Assembly: GCF_964199755.1 (NCBI RefSeq)
Contig: NC_133897.1
Span: forward strand, 12,488,992 to 12,552,991
Length of the DNA stretch: 64,000 nucleotides
From: Larus michahellis
Taxonomy: Eukaryota > Chordata > Aves > Charadriiformes > Laridae
Direction: 5' to 3'
Under the pieces are notes generated by a model, which was not told the origin of the DNA, made no database searches, and was given only the letters and a program-made list of their open reading frames with translations. Below are positions 1-13,122 of this stretch, piece after piece. Position 1 is the stretch's first letter, and each line of letters starts with the position of its first letter. Position numbers and translations under genes: made by a program.

Positions 1-3000
1 TTACAGCCCCAGGAAATCTGTTTCCAAGAAAGCGTCTTCTTCCTTATCCTGTGCTATTATCATCTCTCCTCCCAGCAGTCTTGTGTTCGCCTCCACAGAG
101 CGCAGCTTTGGGGAACGAAGCCCAGCAAAATGTTTCAGACCACAAAAAAAGTCAGGAGAGATGGATTCATGACCTTGCAAAATGAAATGTTTGCTCTCGC
201 TTGATGCCGAGCTGATTTCCTAAAGGGGGTAAAAATTAGCTCCCAGTGAAATATTGTGTTTCAAATCAGCTCCAAACGCATGTAGTTCACTGACCCTTCA
301 TTTTCCAGCTTGGCCACTAAACTGGAAAACCTGCTATTTGCACAGCTCTGATTATGAATCATTTGTGTTCTTGGTTATAAAAATTATTTTAAAAACACAC
401 AAAAAAGAACAAAGAAAAATAAAAAAATCAGGAACACCCAACAAGCGAAAAACCAAGATGAGAGAAAGAGGAAATTCATTCCTGATGCTGTTCGAGCTAG
501 CTTGATAAAAATGTCACCAGAAATTTTGGCTGTATTCAAATAAAATCTCACCAAAAAGTCTTTCTGTTCTGTAACTAAATGAAATAGTGATCAGAAATAC
601 AACATTTTAAAAAGTTGCCCATGTGAATCACAAGCAAAAGAGATTCCATGTTTTTTATTAAAAATTAAAGTTATAAAGCAAAAGGACAAAATTTGGTTAG
701 GCGTGAAAATGTGTTTGTCTGGGCATCTGATGCAAGAGAGCATCAGGCAACATCACCAAGGTAAACAGATGAAATACGAAGCCCCCTTCTACATCCCTGC
801 CAGAAAAACAGCGGGTATATTTGACAGGCTAAAAATGCGCCTACCGTTATGTTGACTTTTAATTGGAATCGTTAGAAAAAATGACCTTAGCAAACACGGC
901 TTTACCTCCCCACCTTTTGTTGCTGTATTTTTTCCAGTCTCCTCGGTGTGCTCCTGCATTGCAGGCTGATACCTGAGCCTTGCCTTTGCTGCGTGCTAGG
1001 GCTCTCACCAGCGTGCCATCTGGAGCAGCACGCTCGTATGGAAACCACTGTCAGTTCCCCTGCAAAGCCAGATAATGGGATTCACTCTCCCTTCTTCCCA
1101 TTATAGTCTTCTAAGGGCCGAATCCTCCCTCCACTTACAGCCCAGAAAGTCCCATCCACACAGCGATGCTGTGCTGCATTTACACTAATGCAACTGGAGG
1201 CTAATTTTGGCCCTAAGTTATTTGTATACTCAGATATTAACTTAATGTAGGCCATTTTCTGAGCTTGCTTCTACTCTGCAATGTATATCAATTTACTGAA
1301 AGCGAGAGCATCCTTCTCAGCTTCCCGTATCGCAGGTGCACATTCAGGGTGTGGGCAGGGAGAGAGTTTTCATTTTTCCAATTATGGCTGTGGTGGCAGC
1401 AGGATGAGATTGACTTGCACTTACATCCATTACTGTGTTGCAAGTGTTGCTTGGTGCAGAATATTTTATATGATGGGTTTCTTCTGTATCATTTGGCAAT
1501 CAATTCTTCATAATTTGAAGTTCCCTTTCCTTGTTGAACTGCTCTCCTCCCGGTGGAGCTGGTTTGCATGTTGATTTGGAATAGAATGAAAACTCACTGA
1601 ACTACAAAAGCCTGTTGCAGAGATTTTTTGGTGATGTATGACCAAGTTCCTCTTTATTCCCGGCCCGTTATTTCCTTCAGCATCTGCTCAGCTGATTAGT
1701 TTTAATGAGCAGTAGCTCCACTGGTGCATAAGGGAATTCACAGCTCAGTAGGTAGGGGAAAAGAAAGCGGGCGGTGGAAAACGGCTGCGTGCAGGTGTCT
1801 GTCTCCAGAACATGTGCCTTTCTATGCACATCAGACGTGCGACAGGAGGAAACATCCTGCTGGTGCATCGCAGCCCCGGAGAAACTCTCCTGTACTGAGT
1901 AGTGGTTCCCACTGGAAGAGGCTCTTTGAGATCCAAAACCACCGGCAGCTACTACGGATACACAGGGAAAAGCGAAGTTATGTCTTGGGACTGTTGTCTC
2001 TCCAGGTACACATAAGCTGTGACTGGTTATTTCCTTAAAAAATGCCATGTTGTGCTATGCTCGGATCCTGAATTTTGCAATTTTCTGCTGCCTTGCACGT
2101 TTGTCCTGTGTTTTTCCCCGGGACTGGGGTTCCCGGTCCTGCCCACACAGCAGAGCAGCTCCGTGCCGAGCAGGGACCGCAACAGCCAGAAACCAAACAG
2201 CAGCCGTGTGAGAACCAGGCCAGCAAATGCTGTTTGGAGGCAGAGCTGCCAGCTCCAGCCCCGGTGTTTGCTCCAATTTCCATACCTGGAACATGCAAAA
2301 ACCTTCAGAGCATTGGTTCCCCAGTCATTAACGGGACTCAGAAGCTGAGAGCACCTTCCTGCAGGTCTGCTCGCTGGCTGCATATCTGAGGTACAGAAAC
2401 ATTGAGGTAAAACCAAGGTAGAACAGCAGCAGAGCTGTCTCGGTCCTGGCCTGGTGTCTGTCATGCCCTGGAACAGTCTTCCTTTCTCAGTCACTGCAGA
2501 AATCATTTCAGCAGGAGACTGAGGATGCCAAACGTTGTAATGGAAACGGTAATAGTCAGGTGGGAATTGTTTATTTTCTGTAACCTTACAAGTACCAAAG
2601 GTACAAGCCCTGCTAACAGAACCACGTCAGTGAGAACACATGAACATGATCTCTTTTTTTTTTTCCTCTTTTGGCTTTTCAAACTGGGACGAGAGTTACT
2701 CAGCAATCCCCACTTTCGTCTCCCCACAGAGGAAGCCCTGCACTTCCATGACATGGTGGCTGTGTGGGTTTGGGTAAACAACCCCCAAAATGTATGAGGC
2801 AGGGGCTGTGGCTGACAAACGCACCAGACACAAGCCACCCCGCTGGACACGGCAGCTCTCAGCAGCAGCGTGGTCCCTCTCCCGCGCAGTGATGCTGTGT
2901 GCTGCGAGTTCCAGAGCACAAACCCAGGGGACTGTGCTGGCATGGGCAGCTGCGGCAGGGTGCTGCTGGAGAGGCAGGACAGGGGTGCTGAGCACCAGCG

Positions 3001-3107
3001 GCACCTTCTCATGTCTCCCCCGGGTAGGGGTAAATGCCATCAGACCTCAGGGTCCCCTTCCCCACACATAAGCCCCATACCTCGCTCAACTGTAGCTGTG
3101 TCCTCCT

Positions 3108-3204
3108 GAAGGAGGAGAAAAAGAAGAAGAAGAAGAAGAAGAAGAAGAAGAAGAAGAAGAGGAGGAGGAAGAAGAGGAGGAGGGGCAGGAGGAGGAGGAA
3201 AGAA
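3108..3204 (+). repeat. Polypurine (GAA/GGA)n microsatellite
   Basis: Roughly 97 bp of pure or near-pure purine on the plus strand: GAG/AAG repeats giving way to GGA repeats, with one C interruption at 3,186. It produces spurious poly-K/R and poly-L/F/S open frames. Such mirror-like purine tracts can form triplex DNA. Confidence 0.95.
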
Positions 3205-6200
3205 TCTGGCAGTGCTGCTGCGTTGTGCAAGAGGCTGGGTCTGTCTGAGCATCCTGGCCACATCCTGCTGGCAGCAGGACCAATTTTGACCCATCCACCC
3301 CAGGTGCTGCAGGAAACAAACCCTTCTCCTTTCCTGTGTGCATCTCTCCTCTCTAGACTGGTGAGAGCAATGTGCAGTATCAGGTTGTATTTGTAAGATG
3401 TAGTTGATAAAATAGAAGTGTACTTATTGTCCTGACCTGACTGAAAGCCATCTAATGCACTTATTGTCAAGGCTGTTGGAGGAGTAGGTCCACCACTGGG
3501 ATACCTCTCGCCATAGGTCTACTGCTGCCTGAAAAAAGGCCGAGAGGAAAGATCCATGGTATGTATGGTCAGACCGCACTGCGCACAGCCCATATGGAGT
3601 CTATCTTTAGCCTTTAAAAAAAAAAAGAAACAGCGACGGTTGCTCAGAGATACAGATTTTCCTCCCCTTTCCATCTTGCGCAGAAGGAGCCTCCAGTGTA
3701 ACGGTGCTGAGCGACATCGAGTAGAGGAGCTCATTTGGCCCACCAGCACCCAGCTGCTCCACCAACAGCCCTGCTGGTCTCTGGAACACACGAAGGTGAT
3801 AAACACCTGGAAAGGTTTCCTAGCATCTCCTCAGGCCTATATGACCGAGCTGTCAGCTGCGGCGGGGCCAGGCTGGGTCCAGCTGCCAAGAGCTACGTCT
3901 CCTCTCTGGGGATCACCACCACCGGGACTGCCGGCACCACGGGGATTGCAGCTGATCCCTGACTCTCATCAGGCCGTTCAAGTTCAGCACTTTTTTAACT
4001 TGAATATTTTCAGCGGAGGCTTTAACAGGTGGGCTTCGGGAGCAGAATGGGCAGGTGGAGCGGTGCCACGTACAGGTCTGTGGAGTTGACCTTCTGCTGC
4101 AATGGTGCAAGAGAGGTGGTGGGACAGGCTGGGGGGCTCCTGTGCCCTGGGGTAGCTGCAGCCAGGCCAGCAGTCACTCCGTGCCCCAGTTGCCATTGTG
4201 AATCACACTGGAAATGTTCCTCTCGCCTCCTAAAAACTGATCAGAACAACAGAGCTGTGGCATCACACCTCATGTGAGAGAAACTCAAAGAAATCCTTTT
4301 TACTCTCCTTTTTTCCTCTTTCCCCAGCAAACATCCAGTAGTCATCCAGCTTGCATTTTTCTAGCTGTCTTGAGTGCACTGTTGTACTACAAACCATGAT
4401 GATGGCTTTTATGTGCTAGAGGCGCTGCAGCTGGGTTAGACGGAGCCCTAGGCTAACGCAGGGGGCTGGAGGAAGCCCTGGGTAGCCAGGGCCACGCTCA
4501 TCCTCTGGCCTGGTTCCTGTGAAACGCTCGCACTGCACCACAAAATGATTTGGGGAGCTACCAGTCCCGTTACCAATACAAATCAAAGCAGCCTGTGCCA
4601 CCCTCCTTCATGTTTCCACCTTATTTGGAGTCCCCTGAGCTGAAGAAGGAGTAAAGCGAATAAAATCTCTGTCCTAAAGAGCTTCCAGCTGAAGGAAAAA
4701 GGTAGGACAGAAAAGTGCAGATGCTTTACTAACCGAAATATTTCACGGAGTTTATGACCTGCCAAGCATTGGTTTATTCTGACAAACAGTAAGAGGACCT
4801 GGTGACTCTTGGACCCTAGAAAATTTAGGAAGGATGTGCATCTGTCCCATAGAGTGATCTCATGAGAAGGTCACGCTGTTAGCTGTTCCCCTACAGTGAT
4901 TTTGAGTTAGGTGTTGCTTTTATGCTGTGTATAAATACTATCAGAGGTAAAACTGAAGTTTCTTGTCCATGGGACCCATGGGTTTAACACATTTGCTAAG
5001 GAACGGAGCAAACATGGAGTGCTCAGTGGCTGTTTAAGACCAATAGGCCTGAACACCTTCTGCCTGATCCTGGTTATTTCCACTGGAGAAGGAATAAGGC
5101 TCATTCCCTCTGCGTGAGGATCATTTCCTACGCCTGTCCCACATCTCTTTGTTTATGTTCACATATTCTTGACATCTTCCAAATATTATCCTGAGTAAAA
5201 CACTCAGTGACATATTCAGCCTCCTGAATGTTTGCTGACATTACACAGAACCCCCAGCCTGGATGCCTCTTGCATATATTATGCTTTGGATTGTTCAATT
5301 ACTCTTTATTCACAGTTTATGACAAACATTTTTTTTTTTTACGTGGTATTTGAGAAATGATCCGAATTCCCATCAAGGTGTGCATTATTTGCTGAACAAC
5401 CTTTACAAATCCATTTCAACCAATGGCTTACTTGTTCACCTGAAAACCTGTATGAGTGTGTATCATTTGTTAACCACTTTCTGAGGTTTTTCTTTCAGAA
5501 AGACAATGGTTTTTGAGTTAAGCAAAGTCTAATTTAACGATCAGGTCTCACTACAGAAGCTTCAGCGTCCAAACATGAAGAAGAGTTCAGGTACCACACA
5601 CACCTCTCCTTTGATACTGTCCTGTTCATCTCCACTAGGGCCAGGAGAAAGAGTTGGACATTGCAGTGGCTCCTGAGGGCCAGCAGCATGGGCTCTTTCA
5701 GTTCAGGAAGAACTACGCATTAGACCGTGAACGAAACTGAGCTGCTAGATTAGCTTTGGAATGGAGATATTGGCCTACCGACATTGCAAGATAATTCAAG
5801 GAAAGAGCACTATGGTGGTGGGTCTGTACAGAGCCTCAGCCCAGCTGGGGCCTGGGACATCACTCTTTCCCAGGTGTTGCTGCAAAGCATGGTGAGACAA
5901 GGGGGTGCTGGGTTCCATCCCAGCTTCCCTCAGCATTCGGGGCTCCTGCAGTAGGATGTGGTCAGGAGTTTTGACAGTCGTTTCCTCCGCTCAGGAAATG
6001 CTGATCAGTTGAAACCAAAATTTTGCTTGAAAAAACAGTGCTTTTCTTGAAAAACTCTGCGTAAGAGCTCAAAATGAGTAGACAAGAAACCAAATACCAG
6101 CTCTTCCACAGATTAAGTGTCCTGAACAGTGGACTGTTTACTAGTTCTTTTGGTATCCTTTTTACTGTCACCACATGAAAGATTCCTTTTCCTCTGTGGA

Positions 6201-8257
6201 AAGCAGAATAAAATTCATATTTTCAAAAAGCATGGCAGACTGTGAAAACCTTTTTCAGCGGAGTTTCATTTGAATTTAGGAAATTTCGTTTCTCTCCACT
6301 ACCCACAACTGTCAGATCGTTTCATCCTAGTAAGTGATACACTGAAGAGATGAACCGAATGAAAAATAAAAAGGAAGATTATTTTTAGTCTTATTTGTCG
6401 ATTAAATAACTACTTATGTCATGCATGTTAATTACAGACGTTGTAAAAAGTTAGAAGAAAAATAAAACGAGTTAGTCCAACAGGGGCACAGAACCAGTGA
6501 GTTGCTATCTGCTGCCATCTGCCCCCCGCGCTTCGGGCAGCTGGACAGGCAGGAGGAGCCGGTTCAGTTGGTTTCTGCTTCTCATCCCAGAGCAGAACCG
6601 GCGTTAAACCCGCCGTGGCTTTCCCGCAGCGACCCTTCCTTATCGACAGCTGGCCCCAGAGACGCCGGCGGCCGCGGGGCCTCCTGGCCAGGCCACGCGG
6701 TTCTCAGCCCCCCGGCCTCACATGCTCCTTTCTCCTCCTGACAAAGGCAGCCCCATGGCTGGGGCATGGCGGCGGGGTTTAATCCTCCCTGACACAGCCC
6801 GGGTGGCTCCCAGTGTTTCTCTGGCAGAGAGAAGAAAACATGTGACGAGGCGTCTGGCTGTGCGCACCATGAAAATGCCCCGGCCTTCATTGATTTTAAT
6901 GAGAAATCCCTCGAGCCTGTGAAGAGCTGGCATTTCCTGGCTCGTCACCTGGCTCCGTCACTACCTCCGGGCCCTGCCCCGGGGCCGTGAGACACCCCCT
7001 CGCAGGCACGGGGCTGGGGGGGCAAGGCTTTCAAAGGGATGCTAAGGGCAGGCAGGCAGCCTTGCCGCAAGGGAGAAAACCCGCTCTCCATCACACAAAG
7101 TCACTTCCCAAATTGCAGAAGCCACAAATGCCCACTTTACATCCAGAGCAAACAGGGGTGCTGCTTCGGCGCGCTGCCTGTGGAACCGCTTCGCATGGTT
7201 CTACCTCTGAAATGCAACGTTGAACTATTAAACTTTAATGGCACTAAAGAGGCTGGGGCGTGAAACCCTTAATGCGCGTTGGTAATGGGCGAAGGGAGAA
7301 GCCTTTCAAGCCAGATTTATTTCTGCACCTCGATGGCTGCTGAGAAGGGACAGGTCTGGGTTGCAAGGCTCCACCGTCCCTCCTTCTGCCCTCTAGTGCC
7401 AGACGGAAAAATTAAACATAAAGAAAGGAGACTGCAATCTGCGTCTCACAGTGAGCTAGATTAACAGAAGAGAAGGGAGAAAATATTATCAGTAGCTGCG
7501 TGCTTTGATAGCGGTTAAGGTAAAACATGCCAGAAAAAGTAATGTCACGGTGCCACTGGAAGGCAGGGTTTGCGGTGCCGTTCGGGAGCCAGCCGTGGGG
7601 ACAGGGCACGGTGTCATCGCTCCTGCTGCTGAACTGGGCCCGAGCCTGCCCAAAGCCATGGAGACTCCCAGGGAGGGCCGAGGCTCGCCGGTTCGTGCCG
7701 CAGGTTGGGACAGGTGTATCTCCATAACCGCCCGAAGACGTGTCTCTCCCAGTCCCGCTGCTTCCTTGAGATTAAAACCCTGACAAAGCTTTGTGCCAAA
7801 ATATTTACACTAGGGAAGTGCCTGCTGTTTAACACGTTGAACCTCATTTAATTCACACTTGTTCTTAATCCCTGCCTCCGAGCACCACCTCGTCGGGCTG
7901 AGTCAGGCCTGTCACCCTGATTGCTCTCTTCCAAAAACACAGTGGGGAGGGCGGCTGTGCCGGGGGAGCCCTCTCAGTGCCGGCGTTCGCTTTTGTGTGC
8001 TTCCATATTTGACATCTCCCTGCTCACCGAAGGTGCAAGGGAAAAGCCCCGCTGCTATAATTTCGGCAGCTTGTGTAAAACAGGGGAGCTGTCACCTGCA
8101 CGTTCAGCTGCCAAAAGGAGCTGAGAGCTCCAGGACACCCCAGGTGCAGACATCAACAGGAGAAGACGCGAAAGGCAGATAAAGGACTGGCTCAGTCTGA
8201 CCAACAGGGTTGAGTGATGTGCCCGCAGGGTGATGCTGAGGACAGGGTAAGCCAGCG

Positions 8258-8297
8258 CATGGGGCTGGAAATCAATTGCCCATGGGGCTGGAAATCA
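8258..8297 (+). repeat. Short tandem duplication, 23-bp period
   Basis: The 17-mer 'catggggctggaaatca' occurs at 8,258-8,274 and again at 8,281-8,297, a perfect two-copy duplication with a 6-bp spacer. Confidence 0.9.
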
Positions 8298-11200
8298 CCC
8301 CAAGGTGACCGATGCCAAGCAAGCCTGATGAGGACTAATGTGGCTGAGCCCCCAAACAGACCAGGGGCTTGTGGGAGGACAGGCAGCACTCCCCGAGCCA
8401 CACAGCAGTGTTGCACCGGCCTTCATTCCCACCAGGTTGCAGTTTTGAAGCTCTCTTTTCTTCCATACCCCACTATTTTTCCTCCTGCCTTCCTCTCCTG
8501 CCGCTTTGCCTTTCACCTGGGCCAGTGAGGTGAGACCCTGACCCATCCTGTCCAGCCCAGGGGCCTGGCTGCCACCCATGGCTCCCTCGGAGCTGCCATG
8601 GTCACCAAGAACATCCCGAAAATGCTGTGTCCCCCATGTCTTTTCCCACCCTCTCCCTTTTCCTTCTCTGTGCACATCTTGCAGTCACAGAGGAAGCAAT
8701 TAGGAGGAGTGACCAGAACCAAGCCTTCCCTCCGTCTTTGTTGCTGACAAAACAAGAGCTTCAAGCCACATCCTCCCTTTGAAAAACCAACTTGTGATTA
8801 TGCACATTTTGCCTAACTACTCAATTTCAATTTCAAAATGCTTATTCTTGTTTTTGATCTATTTCTCTTGTGTATCCTGATCAGGATGTTTTGAAACTCG
8901 GGCATGAATTTTCCCATGTGTCCCCCTCTCGACTCCAAGCCCTGCAAGGTGCCAAAGCTGCTCAGTGTCACACAGTGAGAAGTTCAGGTTTAAATTTCTG
9001 CTTCTCTCGATCTGTTCATTTGTTCAATTAGTTCCTCACATCCTCCTACAGACGGGACTTCTGCCTCCACGGGGCATGGGCAGTGCAAGGTGCCGGGGAA
9101 GCCCTCCAGGGGAGCCACTGCCATTTTGAGGTGCCTTCAGCCCTGCCAAAACCAGGCTCCATGGGGGTCTGCAGGTGAGGGGATGCAGGAGAGGACACAG
9201 CAGTGCAGCTTCAGCCAAGATGCAGGGAGTTGTCCATGATGTTGTTACTGGAGAAAAGACAACAGGACAAACCCTGCTGTTTAGTCAGGGCTCTGCTGAG
9301 GTCTTTCCTCCAACATTGAAATTGGGGTTTGATGCTCATTTTCTCTTCTTTTTCTTCTGCTCCCTACTGTTCTCAGGGACTTACAATCCAACATACGCTC
9401 TGTGGGAAGAAACTACAAAATACGGGAACTTCTCATGGCAGCTGCTTCTGCAGGCTGGTACAGGAAGACACTTCAGGGAAGTTAGTGATGCCTTCAAATA
9501 CCAGCCCCCGCGAGCCATGCTGTAAGCACAGTACATGCTCACCGCTCCTTCTTCCAGCTAGTTGTGGGAAGCCCCAGCCTTCTCTTATAGTATCTGGTTC
9601 TGAAAATAGTCACAATTCCACAGCAAAATGCCGAGACCTGAACTTGCCTGAAAACACGGCACAGGTAAGGTACTGGGGGTTCTCTGAAGGTTGTGACACA
9701 TTAGGAAAAACTGGAAGATGACATGGAAAAGCCATCTTGTACAAGCAAGCTTGGATGAAAAAGCTGAGGAAAAGCACTTCTGAGGTTCATCTTGGCCCAT
9801 CAGAGGCTGAAGCTTACCTTTACTTCAGTTACTGCTCTGATGCAGGAGGGCGTTACATGCTCTTTGTGAATAAACGGGATAGCATAATAGAAAAGAAGCT
9901 TTCTGGCATAACTTTCTTCCCTTTATGGAAACAGGTCTCAGGATGGTTGGACAACTCTCAGGTCACATAAAGAGTAATACACATACACATGCATGTATGC
10001 TCCTTGTCCTCCTGGGTTTTATTTTCTGCTGTGTTCTCTTTCGCTTCTCATGTTTGTGTTTGCAGAAACCACCCTACAATTGCTGTGTGTAAACAACTCA
10101 CCTGTGGAAGCGTTGCCTCTCCAGATAAGCCTTTCTGTCCCAAGCTGAAGATGCCAGATGCCCCCAAGCCCCATGTCATACCCTCTGCTGCTGCACCCCA
10201 TGGTGAGGTGTTTAAGTGTGCTGCCAGTTAGAGCTGCAGAGCGGGGACCGCACTGCCACGGCCCCTCTTTCCACATGCTGAGAGCACCGGGCGGCCAGTA
10301 CAGCAGGGACCTGACGTGGCCCATGGAGGTGGCCACCTTCCACCTCCTCTGGTACCGTCCTTGGTCAGGCCCTGCCTGGGACCTCCTCCTCCCTGCCCCA
10401 GCTCTGCAGCAAAGATGCTCCCTTCATCCAGCACGGTTTATGCCAACCTGTGCCAGATGTGTTGAATTAAACCTGCTCCACAGTTTGTTGCCGCTGGTGC
10501 CGACTTGGGATGAGGCCAAATCTCTGCTTCCCAGCTTGGCACCCAGAGGAGCTGCCTGCCGCGGGTGCCCTGCTCTCTGAAACTTCAGCAGCGGGGCCCA
10601 ATGACGGCTTCACGGCTCCTCTGTGTCCCCTGCCCTGCAAAAACACCCCATTCCCCACAGCCTGGTCCCCGGTGACTCAGATGCTTCAGAGGCAGTGCAG
10701 AGCATCAGCTGGCGCAGAGCAGCACTGACAGACTCGCCGGGGAGAGGAACAGCCGAGGCACAGCCAGAGGCTCCCGACGTGAGACGGCGTTTATTTTTAG
10801 AGTGCCATAGCGCTGAGGATATGGCATGAGCCGCTTCCCTCTCGTCACTCTGACGCCATCACCCGCCGCCCACGCACCCGCTAAGTGGGTTATCACAGCC
10901 CATCAGGCTCCCAGGGAGAGGGGGAGAAAGCAGAAAGGTCACTTCTCTCCCCGTGCCAATAAACAGCAGAATACATTCAGCGCTGCGGTATTTATTAATG
11001 GACTTTGGTTTAAAGTCCTGAAGGTGTCTTGCGCAAGACGTCATCTCTCCTGCCCGCTCAGAGCTCCGGGACCAGCTATAAGTCACCGTCTTCCGAAATC
11101 CATGACAAATCCCAGAGCTACAGCACTTACGGAGGGCTTTCCTCTGTCTCAGCTGATAAGCTACTTTCTGTATCCTTGATTTTTCCCTGACCTGTCACTA

Positions 11201-13098
11201 TCCTTTCCTCTCTGCTAGACATCGCTAAAATCACTGTGATCCCAGCTACCATCCCTCTTCTCAGCTGCCTTCTGTCACTTCAGTTTTCCCACCTGACATC
11301 AAAATTCACACTTGTCTGAGATGCTTGCGTGTCCTTTGTGCTGCGGTATTTAAAGGGACTCCCAACTGATGTTGTTATCCTCATCTAACACAGGCGAGCG
11401 GTGCAAACTCCCCATCCTCCATGCCAGCAAGAGACGAGCAACACGCGCAACACAGCAGACACCACCCCAGCCCTTCGCGCCTCAGGGTCATGCTTTCCCC
11501 TCCTTTCCTATTTTTGCTTCCGTTGTAGTCAATTTACCAATCCACAGACCTCGCTCCTCCCCAGTTGCCGTCCCGCACGTCCTCCCAGCGCAGAGCTCCT
11601 CACTGGGAAGTTTCAGCCCGTTCTGTTGCACTTTTCTTGCACATTTTCCTTCCTCCAACTCGTTTTTTAAAATTTCTGGCACCAACAAGGCTCTCGCTGA
11701 AGTACCACCTCTCTGCTGCTCGTCTGCCTCACCATGTGCTGGGGAGCGTGCGGGGCAGGGGGTGTTTCTGCAGAGATTTGCAGACTGAAGGCCGGAAGGA
11801 ACCAGCGTGGTCTAGAGCAGCTGCATAAGAAATGCCGTTGACAACCAGGCAGCAGATCCCGCAGCGAGTCCTTCACCACTCAGTGCACTATCCCTAACCA
11901 GTGACGACCCAGCCTTCCCACATTTATTTTTTTTTTTATAATGGCATTAATTAAAATATTTTTTTTTGTACTATGAAAGTATGTAAGTTTGCAGGGAGAG
12001 GGCAGCTAAGGTTTGGAAACCTTAATGACTAGATTTGGGAAGATCGTAAAGTCTCAGAGCAGCGGTTTATTCAGGTACGTGTACCCACAGACCTAGCATT
12101 TTAAGCTTGCACAGTTTAACTAGAAAAGATTCCATCCCATAAAACATGTTGAAGTTCCTAAATGTTTTGTTCCAGCGAATAATGATACCCGTCTCCTCAG
12201 GGAGAGCTACAACGGCCAGGAGCTGGTGCTGTGCTGAAGCGAATCCCTTGCACAGACCCAAAGCAGAGTAACAGGAACCTCGTGCCAGCCCAAGCACTGT
12301 TGGGAGAAGCCCTACCAACACCCCTTCCAGCAGGAACGGATGCCACCTCGCCATCCAGCCCATGGCTCACAAGCCCTTCATGCCCCATGCCTCAGGTCAC
12401 CCCAGAGAGCTCTGGGCAGCTGCGCACCCACGAGCACAGCCCCAGCTTTGCTCCCCGCCACTAAAAAGCTGCCATTTCAGCTCAGCCAACCTGGAAACAC
12501 GATCACCCTTCCTTAGCCTCAGGAGGCTGGAGAACCTAAAAAACCTTAACCTAGATGGAAGTCTGCCATGCTCCTTTCCTAGCCAAGGGGGACACGACAA
12601 CACAGGGGTGTTTGCTCAATCCTAGCTCTGCTAGATGTCCTACATGTCTCCATTTTAATCCTGCCTTCCAGTAACACTGCCAGACACAGGGAAGACTGAA
12701 GTCTCCTCACCCTACAGCCATAACCTGCAGACTCCCATTTGGCTCCGGCAATAAACTACCTCTTACTAGCTCAAGTCAGATCCCCCAGCAAGTCTCCCTG
12801 AAAGCCTAATTATAGCCCAGACCACCAAAAAATAACATCAGCCTGCAGAGGTCTGGAAATTCCCTCTTTAGTGCCAGAAAAATATCCAAAGCTGAAGCCC
12901 AGCAGCACGGGTCTAACCTCTGCTCCAGAGCCTGAGGTGGGGCTGGGGTTGGCGGGGATTTAATCAGCCAGTCGTCTCCCTACATAAAGGGCAAGAGACG
13001 CGAATAGATGCAAACTCATTAAAAACGTGCATGAAAGTATTGCTTTTCTTTGTATTTGTAAAAACAGTCTTTTAGTCAAAGAATTGATGCTTTCTTCC

Positions 13099-13122
13099 TA
13101 ATAAATAAATAAATAAATAAAT
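13099..13122 (+). repeat. (TAAA)n microsatellite
   Basis: About six copies of a TAAA tetranucleotide in intergenic sequence. Confidence 0.95.

Noticed and set aside
2027..2506. 159-codon minus-strand frame and its overlapping neighbours
   Set aside because: Several frames are open on both strands in GC-rich DNA. There is no splice context, start context or family similarity.
3009..3470. Poly-K/R, poly-F and poly-L frames on both strands
   Set aside because: Products of the polypurine microsatellite at 3,108-3,204.
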